Shown here one piece after another: positions 35,467-45,705 of a stretch of 64,000 nucleotides of DNA; positions within the stretch are counted from its first letter, which is position 1, and each line of letters opens with the position of its first letter. The stretch lies in assembly GCA_016744775.1 (NCBI GenBank), contig JADGDS010000001.1, forward strand, positions 347,628 through 411,627. Reading direction: 5' to 3'. A program made the translations under genes and the position numbers. This DNA is from Candidatus Marithrix sp. (GTDB lineage: Bacteria > Pseudomonadota > Gammaproteobacteria > Beggiatoales > Beggiatoaceae). The notes below the pieces were generated by a model that worked only from the letters and a program-made list of their open reading frames with translations, did not search any database and was not told the origin of the DNA.

Positions 35467-37170
35467 TTAAAACCCATACATCAAATTATTAATCTTACCT
35501 TTAAGTTCTAAGTTATTAACTTCTAACTCAGAATTTTTAGTTGCCAACTGTTTTTGTAAATTATGTACTCTTAAATGAGTTTCAACTCTTACTAAAAGTT
35601 CTTCATTGTGAAATGGTTTGGTTATATAATCCACTGCTCCTAATTCAAAACCTTTTACTTTATCTATAGTGTCTGATAATGCAGTCATAAAAATAATCGG
35701 AATATCTTCAGTTTTTGGATTCGCTTTTAGTTGCCTACAAGTTTCAAAACCATCAATACCGGGCATCATAACATCTAATAAAATTAAATTAGGTGGATTT
35801 TGTTTCACTTTTTCTAAAGCTTGTTCTCCATTAGTAGCAATTGAAACTTGAAAATTATGACTTTTTAAAACACGAGATAATATTTCACTGTTAAAAACAG
35901 TATCATCAACTATTAAGATATGGGGAATTTTTAAACTGGTAATACTTAAAATCTTTTCGCAGTTGTTTAGATAAATTTGCGCTATTAAATCATTTTCATT
36001 TTCTGTTAAAACGTTTTTAAAATAGTCATTTGCAGCTTTAAATTGTTCTTGATGAAAAGATTTTACTCCTAGCTCAAAATTTTTTAAGGTTTTTAATTTT
36101 AGTTTTAGGCATTGCAGAGGATTAGCGTCAAAAACTTCATAAATCGTAACTGCTTTGGTTTTTCCTTTAACAGTTACATGATCAATAATTCTTATTTTAT
36201 ATTTATTCTTATTAATTAACTTATTATAAACTTGTTCGGTAATTAATAGAGGTGTTTTATAAGTTTTGGTTAAACCTTCTACTCTTGAAGCTAAATTCAC
36301 CGCATCTGAAATTACAGTGCCATCCATACGGTTTTGACCACCTACAGTGCCAAGCATCAATGGTCCATAATGAATACCTATACCAATTGTAATTGTATTA
36401 TTAACTAATTGCTTTAACATTCCAATAGCGGCTTTCACCGCATCATCAGCACTATTAGGAAATAAAGCCATTATTTCATCACCAATGTATTTATCAATAA
36501 AACCATTATTATTATCAATAATTGGATCCATTTGGCTCAGATAATCATTAATAAAATTAAAATTTTCTTGTGGAGTCATGGTTTCCGATAAAGTCGTAAA
36601 ATTTCTAATATCGGCAAACATAATGCTCATGGTTTTTTCAACACATTCAGCCAGTTTAATTTGATTAATATCTTTTATATTTAAAAGTTTTAAAAATTGA
36701 TCTGGTACAAATTTATAAAAAGTTTTTGCCTGCTTTTCTAACTGATTGCTTTTAGCTGTTAGCTGTTGTTCTTTCCTATAACTTTTAATCGCTTCTGACA
36801 CAGTTAAAATTAAATCAGTTTTCCTCCAAGGTTTTGATATGTATCTATATAATTTTGCCTTATTGATAGTTTTAGTAACTGCGCCAATATCTGCTTGCCC
36901 TGTCAACATAACATTACGAGTTTGTGGTGATAGAAGATGAATATGCTGTAATAATTCATCCCCTTTCATATTCGGCATCATATAATCAGTAATCACTAGA
37001 GGAATTTCACAGTTTTCCTTCTGTAATTCTGTTATTATTTCTAATGCCTCTTTGCCGCTGCTAGCTGTTTCTATGAAAAATTGATGACCAAATACATTTT
37101 TCAGCTCTATTTTTAGAGCATGAAGTATCATTTGTTCATCATCAATACAGAGAATAACTTGTTTTGTCAC
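35467..37170 (-). CDS. Receiver - class III nucleotide cyclase - receiver protein
   Basis: 567 residues. An N-terminal receiver (ILCIDDE acidic pair; phospho-aspartate in VITDYMMP; K in SKPWRK) is followed by a linker helix and a class III cyclase domain (about 160-345) with metal aspartates in MFADIRNF and KYIGDEIM, the base-binding lysine in IDKYIGD, and NLASRVEG with the transition-state Asn and Arg. A tetratricopeptide-like linker leads to a second receiver (about 415-535; LIVDDTVF, LLLDVMMPG, ITKPF) and a C-terminal coiled coil. It probably makes cAMP under control of one or both receivers. It is last in a four-gene minus-strand operon, sharing one base with the gene before it. Confidence 0.9.
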   Translation of the reverse strand: MTKQVILCIDDEQMILHALKIELKNVFGHQFFIETASSGKEALEIITELQKENCEIPLVITDYMMPNMKGDELLQHIHLLSPQTRNVMLTGQADIGAVTKTINKAKLYRYISKPWRKTDLILTVSEAIKSYRKEQQLTAKSNQLEKQAKTFYKFVPDQFLKLLNIKDINQIKLAECVEKTMSIMFADIRNFTTLSETMTPQENFNFINDYLSQMDPIIDNNNGFIDKYIGDEIMALFPNSADDAVKAAIGMLKQLVNNTITIGIGIHYGPLMLGTVGGQNRMDGTVISDAVNLASRVEGLTKTYKTPLLITEQVYNKLINKNKYKIRIIDHVTVKGKTKAVTIYEVFDANPLQCLKLKLKTLKNFELGVKSFHQEQFKAANDYFKNVLTENENDLIAQIYLNNCEKILSITSLKIPHILIVDDTVFNSEILSRVLKSHNFQVSIATNGEQALEKVKQNPPNLILLDVMMPGIDGFETCRQLKANPKTEDIPIIFMTALSDTIDKVKGFELGAVDYITKPFHNEELLVRVETHLRVHNLQKQLATKNSELEVNNLELKGKINNLMYGF

Positions 37171-37562
37171 TATGTTGCTAAACCTGATTTAATAGTTTCA
37201 ATAAGTTCAGTCTTATCCCAAGGTTTACGTAAACAGCTATGTAAATTTGCTTGTTGTTGAGCGCGTTCAACAGCTTCTTCATCAGCTTGCCCTGTCAACA
37301 TTACTTTTGTAATATCTGGATATTGATCATGAACCTTAATTAATAATTCATCTCCCTTCATGCCGGGCATTAACCAATCAGATACTAGAAGTAAAATTTC
37401 TATATTATCTTCTTCTAACTCTTCTATAATTTCTAATGCTTCATCAGCACTTTCAGCGACTTCATAAAAATATTTATTGCCAAATTCTTTTTTGAGTTGA
37501 ATTTTTAAACTATCTAAGATGACAGCTTCATCATCTACTAATAAAATTACTGGTTTAGACAT
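37170..37562 (-). CDS. Single-domain response regulator
   Basis: 130 residues, only a receiver domain: LLVDDEAV acidic pair, phospho-aspartate in LVSDWLMPGMKGDE, MLTGQAD threonine switch region and RKPWDK lysine. It has no output domain, so it may shuttle phosphate in a relay or inhibit its kinase. Its sequence is close to the N-terminal receivers of the proteins at 35467 and 39956, suggesting they arose by duplication. It overlaps the kinase gene by 8 bases and the cyclase gene by one. Confidence 0.92.
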   Translation of the reverse strand: MSKPVILLVDDEAVILDSLKIQLKKEFGNKYFYEVAESADEALEIIEELEEDNIEILLLVSDWLMPGMKGDELLIKVHDQYPDITKVMLTGQADEEAVERAQQQANLHSCLRKPWDKTELIETIKSGLAT

Positions 37563-39921
37563 TGATGGCTTCCTCTGTTAAATAAATGGGAATATATACA
37601 GTGAATGTAGTTTTTCCAAGTTGGCTTTGAAATTCAATTTTACCTTTATGTTTTTCAATAATTTTTTTCACAATATCTAAACCTAAACCACTACCTTCAC
37701 CGGCAGGTTTGGTGGTGAAAAATGGATCAAATATTTTGTTTTGAATCTCATCAGGAATACCAATTCCGCTATCAGTAATATTCACTACTGCACATTGATC
37801 TTGTTTTACTAATTGAATTGTTAAAGTACCTTTATTATCCATTGCTTGTAAGGCATTATGAATTAAATTTGTCCAAACTTGATTTAATTCATCCGGATAA
37901 CACCATACAGATGGTAATTGTTCATAATGTTTAACTACATTAATACCGTATTTCAATTTATTATGATAGAGTGTTAAAACAGTTTCAATTGTATCAACTA
38001 AATTGGCTGGCACTTTTTCTCCTGCATTGTCATAACGTGCAAAACTTTTCAAGGCAAAAACGGTTTTAGCGGCACGTTCAGATGCTATGCTAATAGTGTT
38101 AGTACTTTTATGTAAGGTAGAAAGTCGATAAGCATTGTATAAAAATTGTTCACTTTTAGCGTCTTTTAATAAAGGTAAAAACTGTTCAATATTGTCATAA
38201 ATTCCCATTTCTACCAAGTTATCTGCAATGATGTCACTATTTTCAATATCTTCAATATCTAATGTGCGTGTTAAGGCACGTCGATATTTGCGTTTTTCTT
38301 TACTAGTAATTATAACTTGATCAATTCTCTGTAACAAACTAAAAAATTCTAATTGACTTTTAGGAGATAATGATTGTAAGAAATTAGCTAATTTAGTCAT
38401 ATCTTCTGTTAAAAAGGCACTAATATTTTCTACCGATGAACGAATGGCACCTAATGGCGTATTAATTTCATGAGCAATTCCTGCCACTAATTGCCCTAAA
38501 GCAGCCATTTTTTCTGATTGAATTAATTCTTGTTGAGTCAGTTTCAAATTTTCTAGTGCGTCTGATAATTCACGAGTTCGATCTTCAACTTTGATTTCTA
38601 AAGTATTATTAGCTTCTTCCAAGTTTTTGAATAGTCTTTGCAAATGAATAATCATGGTATTAAAGTTTTGTGATAATTCACAAACTTCATCAATATCAGA
38701 TTGCAATTTATGAGTTTTAACATAATCAATATTTTTGATCATATCTGAACTTGTATCAGCCAGATTAATTATAGGTGCTGAAATTTTGTTAGATAATTTA
38801 TTAGATTTTTTAAGCAAGTAAAAAAAGAATCCTATATAAAATATGATCATAAACGCTATCATTGCAAAACCAATGTTATTAGTTAATGCTTGTAATTTTA
38901 ACACCGGTTTAAATACCATATTTTTATCAACTAGAAATAATAATCTCCAACCAGTTTCAGGAATAACTTCTTGCGCTATTAAAAAATCCTTATTTTTAAT
39001 ATTAAATTCTCTTAATTTGACATTTTTAGTAAATAATTCGTCATAGTTATGATTTTTTAGTTCTTTTAAACCAAATAAATTTTCGATAGCTTTAGGCATA
39101 GCTAAAATCATGCCGTCATTATTTACCAAAAAGGCATTGGCTTGCCAAGGTAATTCTAAACCTAAAATATTATTCACAATGTTTTTGATGGTAATATCAA
39201 TACCTGATACTCCTTCTAAAAAATCATTTCGATAAATCGGCACAATACAGGAAAGCATCCAACCTTGCCCCGCAGGATCTAAATACGCATTTGTCCATAC
39301 AGGTTTACCTTCTGGATTATGCTTAGCGTCGGCTTCATAATAGAAATTAAAATCTTCCATTTTTATATTTTTACCAAATTGTGTAGCAACATTATCTATA
39401 AATGGATACAGCCGATTCATATCATCATAACTATTAAAATAAACTTGGACAACATTAGAATTATTTATAACTATATTCTTAAATAGTGGATCAAAAGTTT
39501 CTGTACGTCGCGCTTTTTCAGATTCCTTTTTGCTTATTTTAGTTTTTGATGAATAATATAAACTTGAACCACCATTATTATTTTGTTTATAAAACACTCC
39601 ATTTTCTGCAACAGCAAACTTAGGTTCTCCATAAGGTAGTTCAAAAATATCTGGATTGTTAAAAAATCTTTGATTTTCATTTTGAACAAATTTAGCCAAA
39701 GTAGAAATTTCTGCTAATTGTTGATTAATTTTTTGTGCTTCTCGTGTTGAGATTTCAGTAATATTTTGTTTAGCTTCTTTTAATAATAAATCCATACCTT
39801 CATTAGTGAGAAAGCTACTCACACCAAAATATAGGCTTAATAGTACTAATTCAACTGCAATTACTGTGGTTAATGTGGCAGTTAAATAATGTCGTTTTAT
39901 AATTGTTTTAAGTTTTGTCAT
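37555..39921 (-). CDS. Membrane sensor histidine kinase with periplasmic Cache domain
   Basis: 788 residues. Helix 1 lies at about 15-35, a long double-Cache-like periplasmic region at 36-340 (VYFNSYDDMNRLYPF, EGVSGIDITIKN), helix 2 at about 345-367, then a HAMP-like linker and coiled coil. The dimerisation domain has H-box MAALGQLVAGIAHEINTPLG with a large insertion before the second helix, and the ATPase domain shows NLIHNALQAM (N box), DSGIGIP (G1) and GSGLGLDIV (G2). It senses a small extracellular ligand, unknown here, and phosphorylates one of the neighbouring receivers. It is second in the operon. Confidence 0.93.
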   Translation of the reverse strand: MTKLKTIIKRHYLTATLTTVIAVELVLLSLYFGVSSFLTNEGMDLLLKEAKQNITEISTREAQKINQQLAEISTLAKFVQNENQRFFNNPDIFELPYGEPKFAVAENGVFYKQNNNGGSSLYYSSKTKISKKESEKARRTETFDPLFKNIVINNSNVVQVYFNSYDDMNRLYPFIDNVATQFGKNIKMEDFNFYYEADAKHNPEGKPVWTNAYLDPAGQGWMLSCIVPIYRNDFLEGVSGIDITIKNIVNNILGLELPWQANAFLVNNDGMILAMPKAIENLFGLKELKNHNYDELFTKNVKLREFNIKNKDFLIAQEVIPETGWRLLFLVDKNMVFKPVLKLQALTNNIGFAMIAFMIIFYIGFFFYLLKKSNKLSNKISAPIINLADTSSDMIKNIDYVKTHKLQSDIDEVCELSQNFNTMIIHLQRLFKNLEEANNTLEIKVEDRTRELSDALENLKLTQQELIQSEKMAALGQLVAGIAHEINTPLGAIRSSVENISAFLTEDMTKLANFLQSLSPKSQLEFFSLLQRIDQVIITSKEKRKYRRALTRTLDIEDIENSDIIADNLVEMGIYDNIEQFLPLLKDAKSEQFLYNAYRLSTLHKSTNTISIASERAAKTVFALKSFARYDNAGEKVPANLVDTIETVLTLYHNKLKYGINVVKHYEQLPSVWCYPDELNQVWTNLIHNALQAMDNKGTLTIQLVKQDQCAVVNITDSGIGIPDEIQNKIFDPFFTTKPAGEGSGLGLDIVKKIIEKHKGKIEFQSQLGKTTFTVYIPIYLTEEAINV

Positions 39922-39955
39922 AATATTTTAGATTAGCAAAAAATACACCGAAGCA

Positions 39956-41104
39956 TTAAATGCTAGGAAATTCAACAATAAAAGTAGCTCCTTTAGTTTT
40001 TTCAGTATCACACCAAACTTTACCACGCATAGTTTCAACTAATTGTTTGACGATAAATAATCCTAAACCTGTTGCAGGTTCGTCAGCGGTGGGCTGAGGG
40101 CTTAAACGAGCAAATTGACCAAATAATTTTTTTTGATCTTCCTTACTTAATCCCGGACCCTCGTCTTGTATTTCACATCGTATATGAGTTTCTGTTGATA
40201 ATAAACGAATATAAATAGATTTATCATATGGTGAATATTTGATAGCATTAGAAATTAAATTTTCTAAGACACTTAATATCATTTTTTCATCAAGCATTGC
40301 TTGATAAGATTTATGATCAGTTTTAAAGTATAGACTAATATCCTTAGCTTTAGCAAGAATTCTGTAATGTTTAATTAAGTCATCTAATATAATTTCTATA
40401 TCAATCAGTTTTGGTCTGACTTTTAATTTATCTGATTCAATTTGATTAACATCAAGTAAGTCGGTAATTAATTCAAACATATTTTTGGTGCTGCTAAAAA
40501 TATAACTGTTAAATTCCAATAATTGTTTTTTATCACTGTTATCAAAATGATTAGTTATCATTTCAGATGATGTTTGAATTATTGACAGTGGATTTTTAAG
40601 GTCATGTACTGCCATATTTAAATATTTATTTTTTCTTTCAAGTTCAAGAGTGCGTTCAGCAACTTTTTTTTCTAAGCCTTTATAAAATTCAGATAACTCT
40701 TTTTTATGAAAATAACTACGTACCGCTTCAGTAACAGTAAGCTTTAGATCGGTAGGATCCCAAGGTTTAGCTATATAACGATATAAATTCGCGTTATTGA
40801 CAGTTCTTGCTATTGCTGATACATCAGCATGTCCAGTTAATAGAATTTTTAAAGTTTCAGGAAGCTTGTTATGAATTCGTGTTAATAACTCATCACCTAA
40901 CATGCCGGGCATTACTTGGTCTGAAATCACTAATGGTAATTCGATATTATTGGCTAATAATTCATCAATTATTTCTATGCCTTCTTCACCATTTTCTGCT
41001 GTTTCAATATAATATTGATTACCAAAGTTTTCTTTGAGTTGTAATTTTAAGGCAAATAGTAATATTGGTTCGTCATCAACACATAAAATGACTGGTTTAT
41101 TCAT
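39956..41104 (-). CDS. Receiver-histidine kinase hybrid, soluble
   Basis: 382 residues with no membrane segment. A receiver domain comes first (LCVDDEPI, VISDQVMPGMLGDE, AKPWDPT), then a coiled coil (ERTLELERKNKYL), an H-box with LNMAVHDLKNPLSIIQTS, and an ATPase domain (NLISNAIKYSP, DEGPGLS, GLGLFIVKQL). The receiver-first order suits a kinase whose activity is set by an upstream phosphate donor. It is the first gene of the operon, so it could link another system to the Cache kinase and cyclase that follow. Confidence 0.92.
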   Translation of the reverse strand: MNKPVILCVDDEPILLFALKLQLKENFGNQYYIETAENGEEGIEIIDELLANNIELPLVISDQVMPGMLGDELLTRIHNKLPETLKILLTGHADVSAIARTVNNANLYRYIAKPWDPTDLKLTVTEAVRSYFHKKELSEFYKGLEKKVAERTLELERKNKYLNMAVHDLKNPLSIIQTSSEMITNHFDNSDKKQLLEFNSYIFSSTKNMFELITDLLDVNQIESDKLKVRPKLIDIEIILDDLIKHYRILAKAKDISLYFKTDHKSYQAMLDEKMILSVLENLISNAIKYSPYDKSIYIRLLSTETHIRCEIQDEGPGLSKEDQKKLFGQFARLSPQPTADEPATGLGLFIVKQLVETMRGKVWCDTEKTKGATFIVEFPSI

Positions 41105-41278
41105 ATTTTTAAATTGGCTTAATACTAAAATTTATATAAATTCCTGCGATAGCAATGCCACAATTGTATTAATTTTAATTATGACTGACATAATAGTGCT
41201 ATCGAACTGATAGTTAGAAATTTGCTAAAATGGTAATCTATTATTACATTAATTAATCTTAAGGAGAATTAAACGACG

Positions 41279-43300
41279 ATGTCATCTATACCTATGGAAC
41301 TGTGGCTGAGCTTGCTGTGTGCGGTAGGGGCTGTTATATATGGTCTTATATCTATTAAATGGGTTTTAGCAAAACCTACTGGTAATGAGAAAATGCAAGA
41401 AATTGCATCAGCAATTCAGCAAGGTGCTCAAGCTTATTTAAATAGACAATACGGTACTATTTTTATAGCAGGTATAATTATTTTATTAGTAATTGGTTTT
41501 GCTTTGGATTGGGCAACTGCAATAGGTTTTGCTATTGGTGCTGTTAGTTCTGCTGCTGCTGGTTATATTGGTATGTATATTTCTGTACGCGCTAATGTTC
41601 GTACTACTCAAGCCTGTTATGATGGTTTAGAAAGCGGCTTGTCAGTTGCATTTCGTAGTGGTGCTATTACTGGTTTATTAGTAGTTGGTTTAGGCTTGCT
41701 TGGTGTTGCAGGTTATTATGCTGTATTACAAGCTATGTTACCAGAGGGTCAAACTACTGTTGATTTGGCTCCGCTAGTTGGTTTGGCTTTTGGTGGTTCT
41801 TTAATTTCTATCTTTGCTCGTTTAGGTGGTGGTATTTTTACTAAGGGTGCTGATGTTGGTGCTGATTTAGTCGGTAAAGTTGAAGCCGGTATTCCTGAAG
41901 ATGATCCCCGTAATCCAGCGGTTATTGCTGATAATGTTGGTGATAATGTTGGTGACTGTGCTGGTATGGCAGCAGATTTATTTGAAACTTATGCTGTTAC
42001 TATTATCGCAACTATGTTAATTGCCGGTTTAGTATTTCAAGGCAATAGTGATGCTGTGTTACTACCTTTAGTTTTAGGTGGTGTTTCTATTATTGCATCT
42101 ATAATTGGTACTTTTTTTGTTAAAGTTACTGATGGTAAAATCATGTGGGCTTTATATAAAGGTGTGATTGTCTCAGCAGTTTTAGCAGCAATTGCTTTTT
42201 ACCCAATCATTGCTTATATGATGCCAGATAACGCATTAAATATTTATGGTGCTGCTTTAATTGGTTTAGTATTAACTGGTGTAATAATGGTGATTACTGA
42301 ATATTACACTGCTACTGAATATAAGCCAGTGCGACACATTGCTGAAGCTTCAACCACAGGGCATGGAACTAATGTTATTGCTGGTTTAGGCGTATCTATG
42401 AAATCTACTGCTTTACCTGTATTAGCAGTTTGTGCCAGTATTTGGGGTTCTTATGAATTAGCTGGTTTATATGGTATTGCGATTGCTGCTACTTCAATGT
42501 TATCTTTGACTGGTATTATGGTTGCTTTAGACGCATATGGTCCAGTTACTGATAACGCTGGTGGTATTGCGGAAATGGCTGAATTAGATGAAAAAGTTCG
42601 TAATGTTACTGATCCATTAGATGCGGTTGGTAATACTACTAAAGCTATTACTAAAGGATATGCAATTGGTTCTGCTGGTTTAGCCGCGTTAGTATTATTT
42701 GCTGATTATCAACATAAGGTGTCAGAACATACTAATGGTGCTATAACTGCCTTTGATTTATCAGATCCAATGGTTATTATTGGTTTATTTATCGGTGGTT
42801 TAATCCCTTATCTATTTGGCGCGATGGCAATGGAAGCTGTTGGTAGAGCTGCTGGTAGTGTGGTTATAGAAGTACGTCGTCAGTTTAAGGAAATTCCGGG
42901 CATTATGGATAAAACCGCTAAGCCTGATTATTCTAAAGCTGTTGATATGTTGACTAAATCAGCAATCAAGGAAATGATTTTACCTTCTTTATTACCAATT
43001 ATTATTCCAATTGCAGTAGGGTTATTATTAGGCCCTCAAGCTTTAGGTGGTTTATTGCTTGGTACTATCATAACCGGTTTATTTCTAGCTATTTCTATGA
43101 CTACCGGTGGTGGTGCATGGGATAATGCTAAAAAATATATTGAAGATGGTAATCATGGTGGTAAAGGTTCAGAAGCTCATAAAGCGGCAGTTACTGGTGA
43201 TACTGTAGGTGATCCTTACAAAGATACAGCGGGTCCAGCTATTAATCCATTGATTAAAATTATTAATATTGTTGCATTATTAATTGTACCTTTATTATAA
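41279..43300 (+). CDS. hppA: Membrane-bound proton-pumping pyrophosphatase
   Basis: 673 residues and about 16 membrane helices. [18 protein letters not shown] and [19 protein letters not shown] are the pyrophosphate/Mg sites of this family. [10 protein letters not shown] has lysine at the position where K+-dependent enzymes have alanine, which marks the K+-independent H+-pumping class. It uses PPi from biosynthesis to drive proton export or acidify an internal compartment; large sulfur bacteria are known to carry such enzymes. AAGGAG lies 12 bases before the ATG, rather far; ATG 41294 is possible. Glycine-rich codons in this gene strongly favour GGT. Confidence 0.96.
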   Translation: MSSIPMELWLSLLCAVGAVIYGLISIKWVLAKPTGNEKMQEIASAIQQGAQAYLNRQYGTIFIAGIIILLVIGFALDWATAIGFAIGAVSSAAAGYIGMYISVRANVRTTQACYDGLESGLSVAFRSGAITGLLVVGLGLLGVAGYYAVLQAMLPEGQTTVDLAPLVGLAFGGSLISIFARLGGGIFTKGADVGADLVGKVEAGIPEDDPRNPAVIADNVGDNVGDCAGMAADLFETYAVTIIATMLIAGLVFQGNSDAVLLPLVLGGVSIIASIIGTFFVKVTDGKIMWALYKGVIVSAVLAAIAFYPIIAYMMPDNALNIYGAALIGLVLTGVIMVITEYYTATEYKPVRHIAEASTTGHGTNVIAGLGVSMKSTALPVLAVCASIWGSYELAGLYGIAIAATSMLSLTGIMVALDAYGPVTDNAGGIAEMAELDEKVRNVTDPLDAVGNTTKAITKGYAIGSAGLAALVLFADYQHKVSEHTNGAITAFDLSDPMVIIGLFIGGLIPYLFGAMAMEAVGRAAGSVVIEVRRQFKEIPGIMDKTAKPDYSKAVDMLTKSAIKEMILPSLLPIIIPIAVGLLLGPQALGGLLLGTIITGLFLAISMTTGGGAWDNAKKYIEDGNHGGKGSEAHKAAVTGDTVGDPYKDTAGPAINPLIKIINIVALLIVPLL

Positions 43301-43309
43301 ATCTTCTCT

Positions 43310-43323
43310 CCCCTTTTAAGGGG
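43310..43323. terminator. Short hairpin after hppA
   Basis: CCCCTTTTAAGGGG is a perfect palindrome in the 37 bp between hppA and lgt. It may terminate hppA partly; the GGGGAT at its end may also serve as a distant ribosome binding site for lgt. Confidence 0.4.
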
Positions 43324-43337
43324 GATAAATAATAATT

Positions 43338-44126
43338 ATGTTAATTTATCCTGAAATTGACCCTGTTATTTTCCAACTTGGACCATTAAAAGTACATTGG
43401 TATGGGGTCATGTATTTAATTGCCTTTAGTTTAGCATGGTGGTTAGGTACGCAACGAGCAAAACGCGCTGATTCTATTTTAACGCAAGAACAAGTAGGTG
43501 ATTTAATTTTTTATGGTGCTTTGGGTGTAGTATTAGGCGGGCGTTTTGGTTATGTTTTATTTTATGATTTTCCAGCCTATATGGCTAATCCATTAGCTAT
43601 CTTTAAAGTTTGGCAAGGTGGTATGTCATTTCATGGTGGATTAATTGGTGTTTTAATCGCAATGTGGTTATATGCACGTAAAATTAATCAGCGGTTTTTT
43701 GCATTAACTGATTTTATTGCTCCATTAGTACCTCTGGGTTTAGGTGCAGGGCGTATTGGTAATTTTATTAATGGTGAATTGTGGGGGCGTGTAACTGATG
43801 CACCTTGGGGTATGGTATTTCCACATGCTGGTAATATGCCTCGTCATCCATCACAACTTTATCAAATGGCATTAGAAGGTTTTGCCTTATTTATTCTTTT
43901 ATGGTGGTTTTCTAAACGCCCACGCCCAATGATGGCGGTTTCAGGATTATTTTTAATTGGCTATGGCTGTTTCCGTTTTATAGTAGAATTCGTTCGTACC
44001 CCTGATGCTCACTTAGGTTTTATCGCCTTTGAGTGGATGACAATGGGTCAATTATTGAGTTTGCCAATGATTTTATTTGGTATTATTTTGATGGGTTGGG
44101 CTTATTTATTCTCTAAGAAGACTTAA
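43338..44126 (+). CDS. lgt: Prolipoprotein diacylglyceryl transferase
   Basis: 262 residues with seven or so membrane helices. The hallmark H-GG segment is [12 protein letters not shown], and the signature is [28 protein letters not shown] near residue 65 and RHPSQLYQ also match. It transfers diacylglycerol from phosphatidylglycerol to the lipobox cysteine of lipoproteins in the inner membrane, and so serves the carbonic anhydrase, SYLF and BamD lipoproteins predicted in this window. A prepilin frame overlaps its 3' end. Confidence 0.96.
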   Translation: MLIYPEIDPVIFQLGPLKVHWYGVMYLIAFSLAWWLGTQRAKRADSILTQEQVGDLIFYGALGVVLGGRFGYVLFYDFPAYMANPLAIFKVWQGGMSFHGGLIGVLIAMWLYARKINQRFFALTDFIAPLVPLGLGAGRIGNFINGELWGRVTDAPWGMVFPHAGNMPRHPSQLYQMALEGFALFILLWWFSKRPRPMMAVSGLFLIGYGCFRFIVEFVRTPDAHLGFIAFEWMTMGQLLSLPMILFGIILMGWAYLFSKKT

Positions 44127-44631
44127 AGGATTTAGCTTAATTGAAATGGCGATAGTATTCGCCATAATCAGTTTATTGATGGGTGGTTTATTATTACCAT
44201 TATCAGTACAAATAGATCAACAAAAATTTCAAAAAACTAAGCACGACTTAGCAAATATCAAAGAAAGTTTAATTGGTTTTGCCATAATTAATGATCACTT
44301 TCCCTGCCCTGATATTAATAATGATGGAATTGAAGATACAGATTGTGATATTGAAGGCAACTTGCCTTGGGCAAGCTTAGCACTATATTTTGCGAGACAT
44401 GACGCTTGGGGAAACCCATATCGTTATCAAGTTGACAAAGCCTATTCTACCCCACCATTTCCAAAACCTCCAAAAACATCCAGCGGCTTAATGCTACCAA
44501 ATTTAGTTAGCTTAGAAAAAGATGGCACATCTCGTATATTAGCTATAATATATTCATCTAATAATGATCATCTCATTTGGATTTCTAATAATTTATTTAT
44601 TAGTCGGCTGGTTCAGGCTGGAAAATGGTAA
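44104..44631 (+). CDS. Type IV prepilin/pseudopilin-like protein with a non-AUG start
   Basis: The frame encodes [20 protein letters not shown], a textbook prepilin leader with peptidase site G|F, glutamate at +5 and a hydrophobic helix. The first ATG (44146) lies after the cleavage site and would remove it. Upstream the frame is open only to 44092 and contains no ATG, GTG or TTG; the ATT at 44104 is the best candidate, overlapping the end of lgt by 23 bp. The mature part (about 165 residues) has [16 protein letters not shown] and WGNPYRYQ, as in secretion or competence pseudopilins. The alternative is a frameshift from lgt or a sequence error. The start coordinate is therefore uncertain. Confidence 0.72.
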   Translation: MYSLRRLKGFSLIEMAIVFAIISLLMGGLLLPLSVQIDQQKFQKTKHDLANIKESLIGFAIINDHFPCPDINNDGIEDTDCDIEGNLPWASLALYFARHDAWGNPYRYQVDKAYSTPPFPKPPKTSSGLMLPNLVSLEKDGTSRILAIIYSSNNDHLIWISNNLFISRLVQAGKW

Positions 44632-44643
44632 TATTAAGTAAAA

Positions 44644-44815
44644 TCCCCCCTAACCCCCCTTTAACAAAGGGGGGAATTCCATAAATTAATAGTTTCCCCT
44701 TTAACAAAGGGGGGGGTTCCATAAATTAATAGTTTCCCCTTTAACAAAGGGGGTTAAGGGGGATTCCATAAATTAATAGTTCCCCCCCTTTAACAAAGGG
44801 GGGTTAGGGGGGATT
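44644..44815. repeat. GC-rich palindromic repeat array, four units
   Basis: Four near-identical units start at about 44654, 44696, 44736 and 44782. Each has the palindrome CCCCCTTTAACAAAGGGGG; the first three continue TTCCATAAATTAATAGTT. The array begins with ATCCCCCCTAACCCCCC and ends with its inverse, so the whole region can also fold as one long hairpin. It fills the gap between the prepilin and glycosyltransferase genes, and its last GGGGGGA lies six bases before the glycosyltransferase ATG. Confidence 0.9.
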
Positions 44816-44818
44816 TAT

Positions 44819-45688
44819 ATGAAAATCAGCGGTTTTACTTTTATTCGTAACGGTACTCAATTAGCTTATCCTTATATTGAAAGCTTATATTCTTTATTGT
44901 CATTGTGTGATGAAGTTATTGTTGCAGTTGGTGCTGGAAATGATGATACTTTGGCGCGTATTCAGACAATTGCTGATCCTAAATTGCGTGTGATTGAGAC
45001 TGTTTGGAATGAATCCATGCAAGATCGTGGTTATGTTTATGCTCAACAAAAAATGATTGCCCATTTTAATTGTACTGGTGATTGGGCGTTTTATTTGGAA
45101 GGCGATGAAGTTTTACATGAACAAGATATTCCTATTATTAAATCCAATTTAGAAAAACATCTGCATAATCCTAAAGTTGAAGCTTTAGTATTTGATTATT
45201 ATCATTTTTATGGAAGCCCACAAACATTGGCGGTTAGCCCGGGTTGGTATCGTCGCGCACCGCGTATAATACGTAATAGTATTCGTAGCTATTCTCCAGA
45301 TGGTTTATTTTTTGTAGTGATGGATAAAAATAAACGTGGGCGTTATCCTTATGCGGCTTTAGCTGAAGTGCCAATTTATCATTATGGGCATGTACGTGCT
45401 ATTGCGAATATGCAACAAAAAATTGAACAAGTCAGTCAATATTGGGGGCATTCACCACCCAAATTTGTGGGTTATGGTAATATTGATCCACAAGCTTTAG
45501 CCGCTTTTGATGGTAGCCATCCAGCAATTATGGAAACTTGGTTAGCACAACAAGCTGAACATCATTTACAACTACATCCAGAATATCAACCAACACGACG
45601 TGAAATGCGCCATCGTTGGATGATGCGTTTTGAACGGTGGTTTAACTTGGAACTTAGTAAAAAACATTATTTTTTGGTAAAAACATAA
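44819..45688 (+). CDS. Glycosyltransferase family 2-like protein
   Basis: 289 residues, cytoplasmic. It starts MKISGFTFIRNGTQLAYPYI and has a nucleotide-sugar binding fold: EVIVAVGAGNDDTLARI, then DWAFYLEGDEVLHEQD where the EGDE acidic motif replaces the usual DxD. Later GWYRRAPRIIRN and a C-terminal helix rich in R/W. Such proteins add sugars to surface polysaccharide or lipopolysaccharide, and the O-antigen ligase at 46206 supports that setting. Its ribosome binding site is the end of the repeat array. Confidence 0.8.
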   Translation: MKISGFTFIRNGTQLAYPYIESLYSLLSLCDEVIVAVGAGNDDTLARIQTIADPKLRVIETVWNESMQDRGYVYAQQKMIAHFNCTGDWAFYLEGDEVLHEQDIPIIKSNLEKHLHNPKVEALVFDYYHFYGSPQTLAVSPGWYRRAPRIIRNSIRSYSPDGLFFVVMDKNKRGRYPYAALAEVPIYHYGHVRAIANMQQKIEQVSQYWGHSPPKFVGYGNIDPQALAAFDGSHPAIMETWLAQQAEHHLQLHPEYQPTRREMRHRWMMRFERWFNLELSKKHYFLVKT

Positions 45689-45705
45689 ATACATATCATT
45701 CAATT

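Noticed and set aside
44644..44815. Regular repeats that could be read as a short CRISPR array
   Set aside because: Units are palindromes with identical spacers (ATAAATTAATAGTT), so there are no unique spacers, and no cas genes are near.
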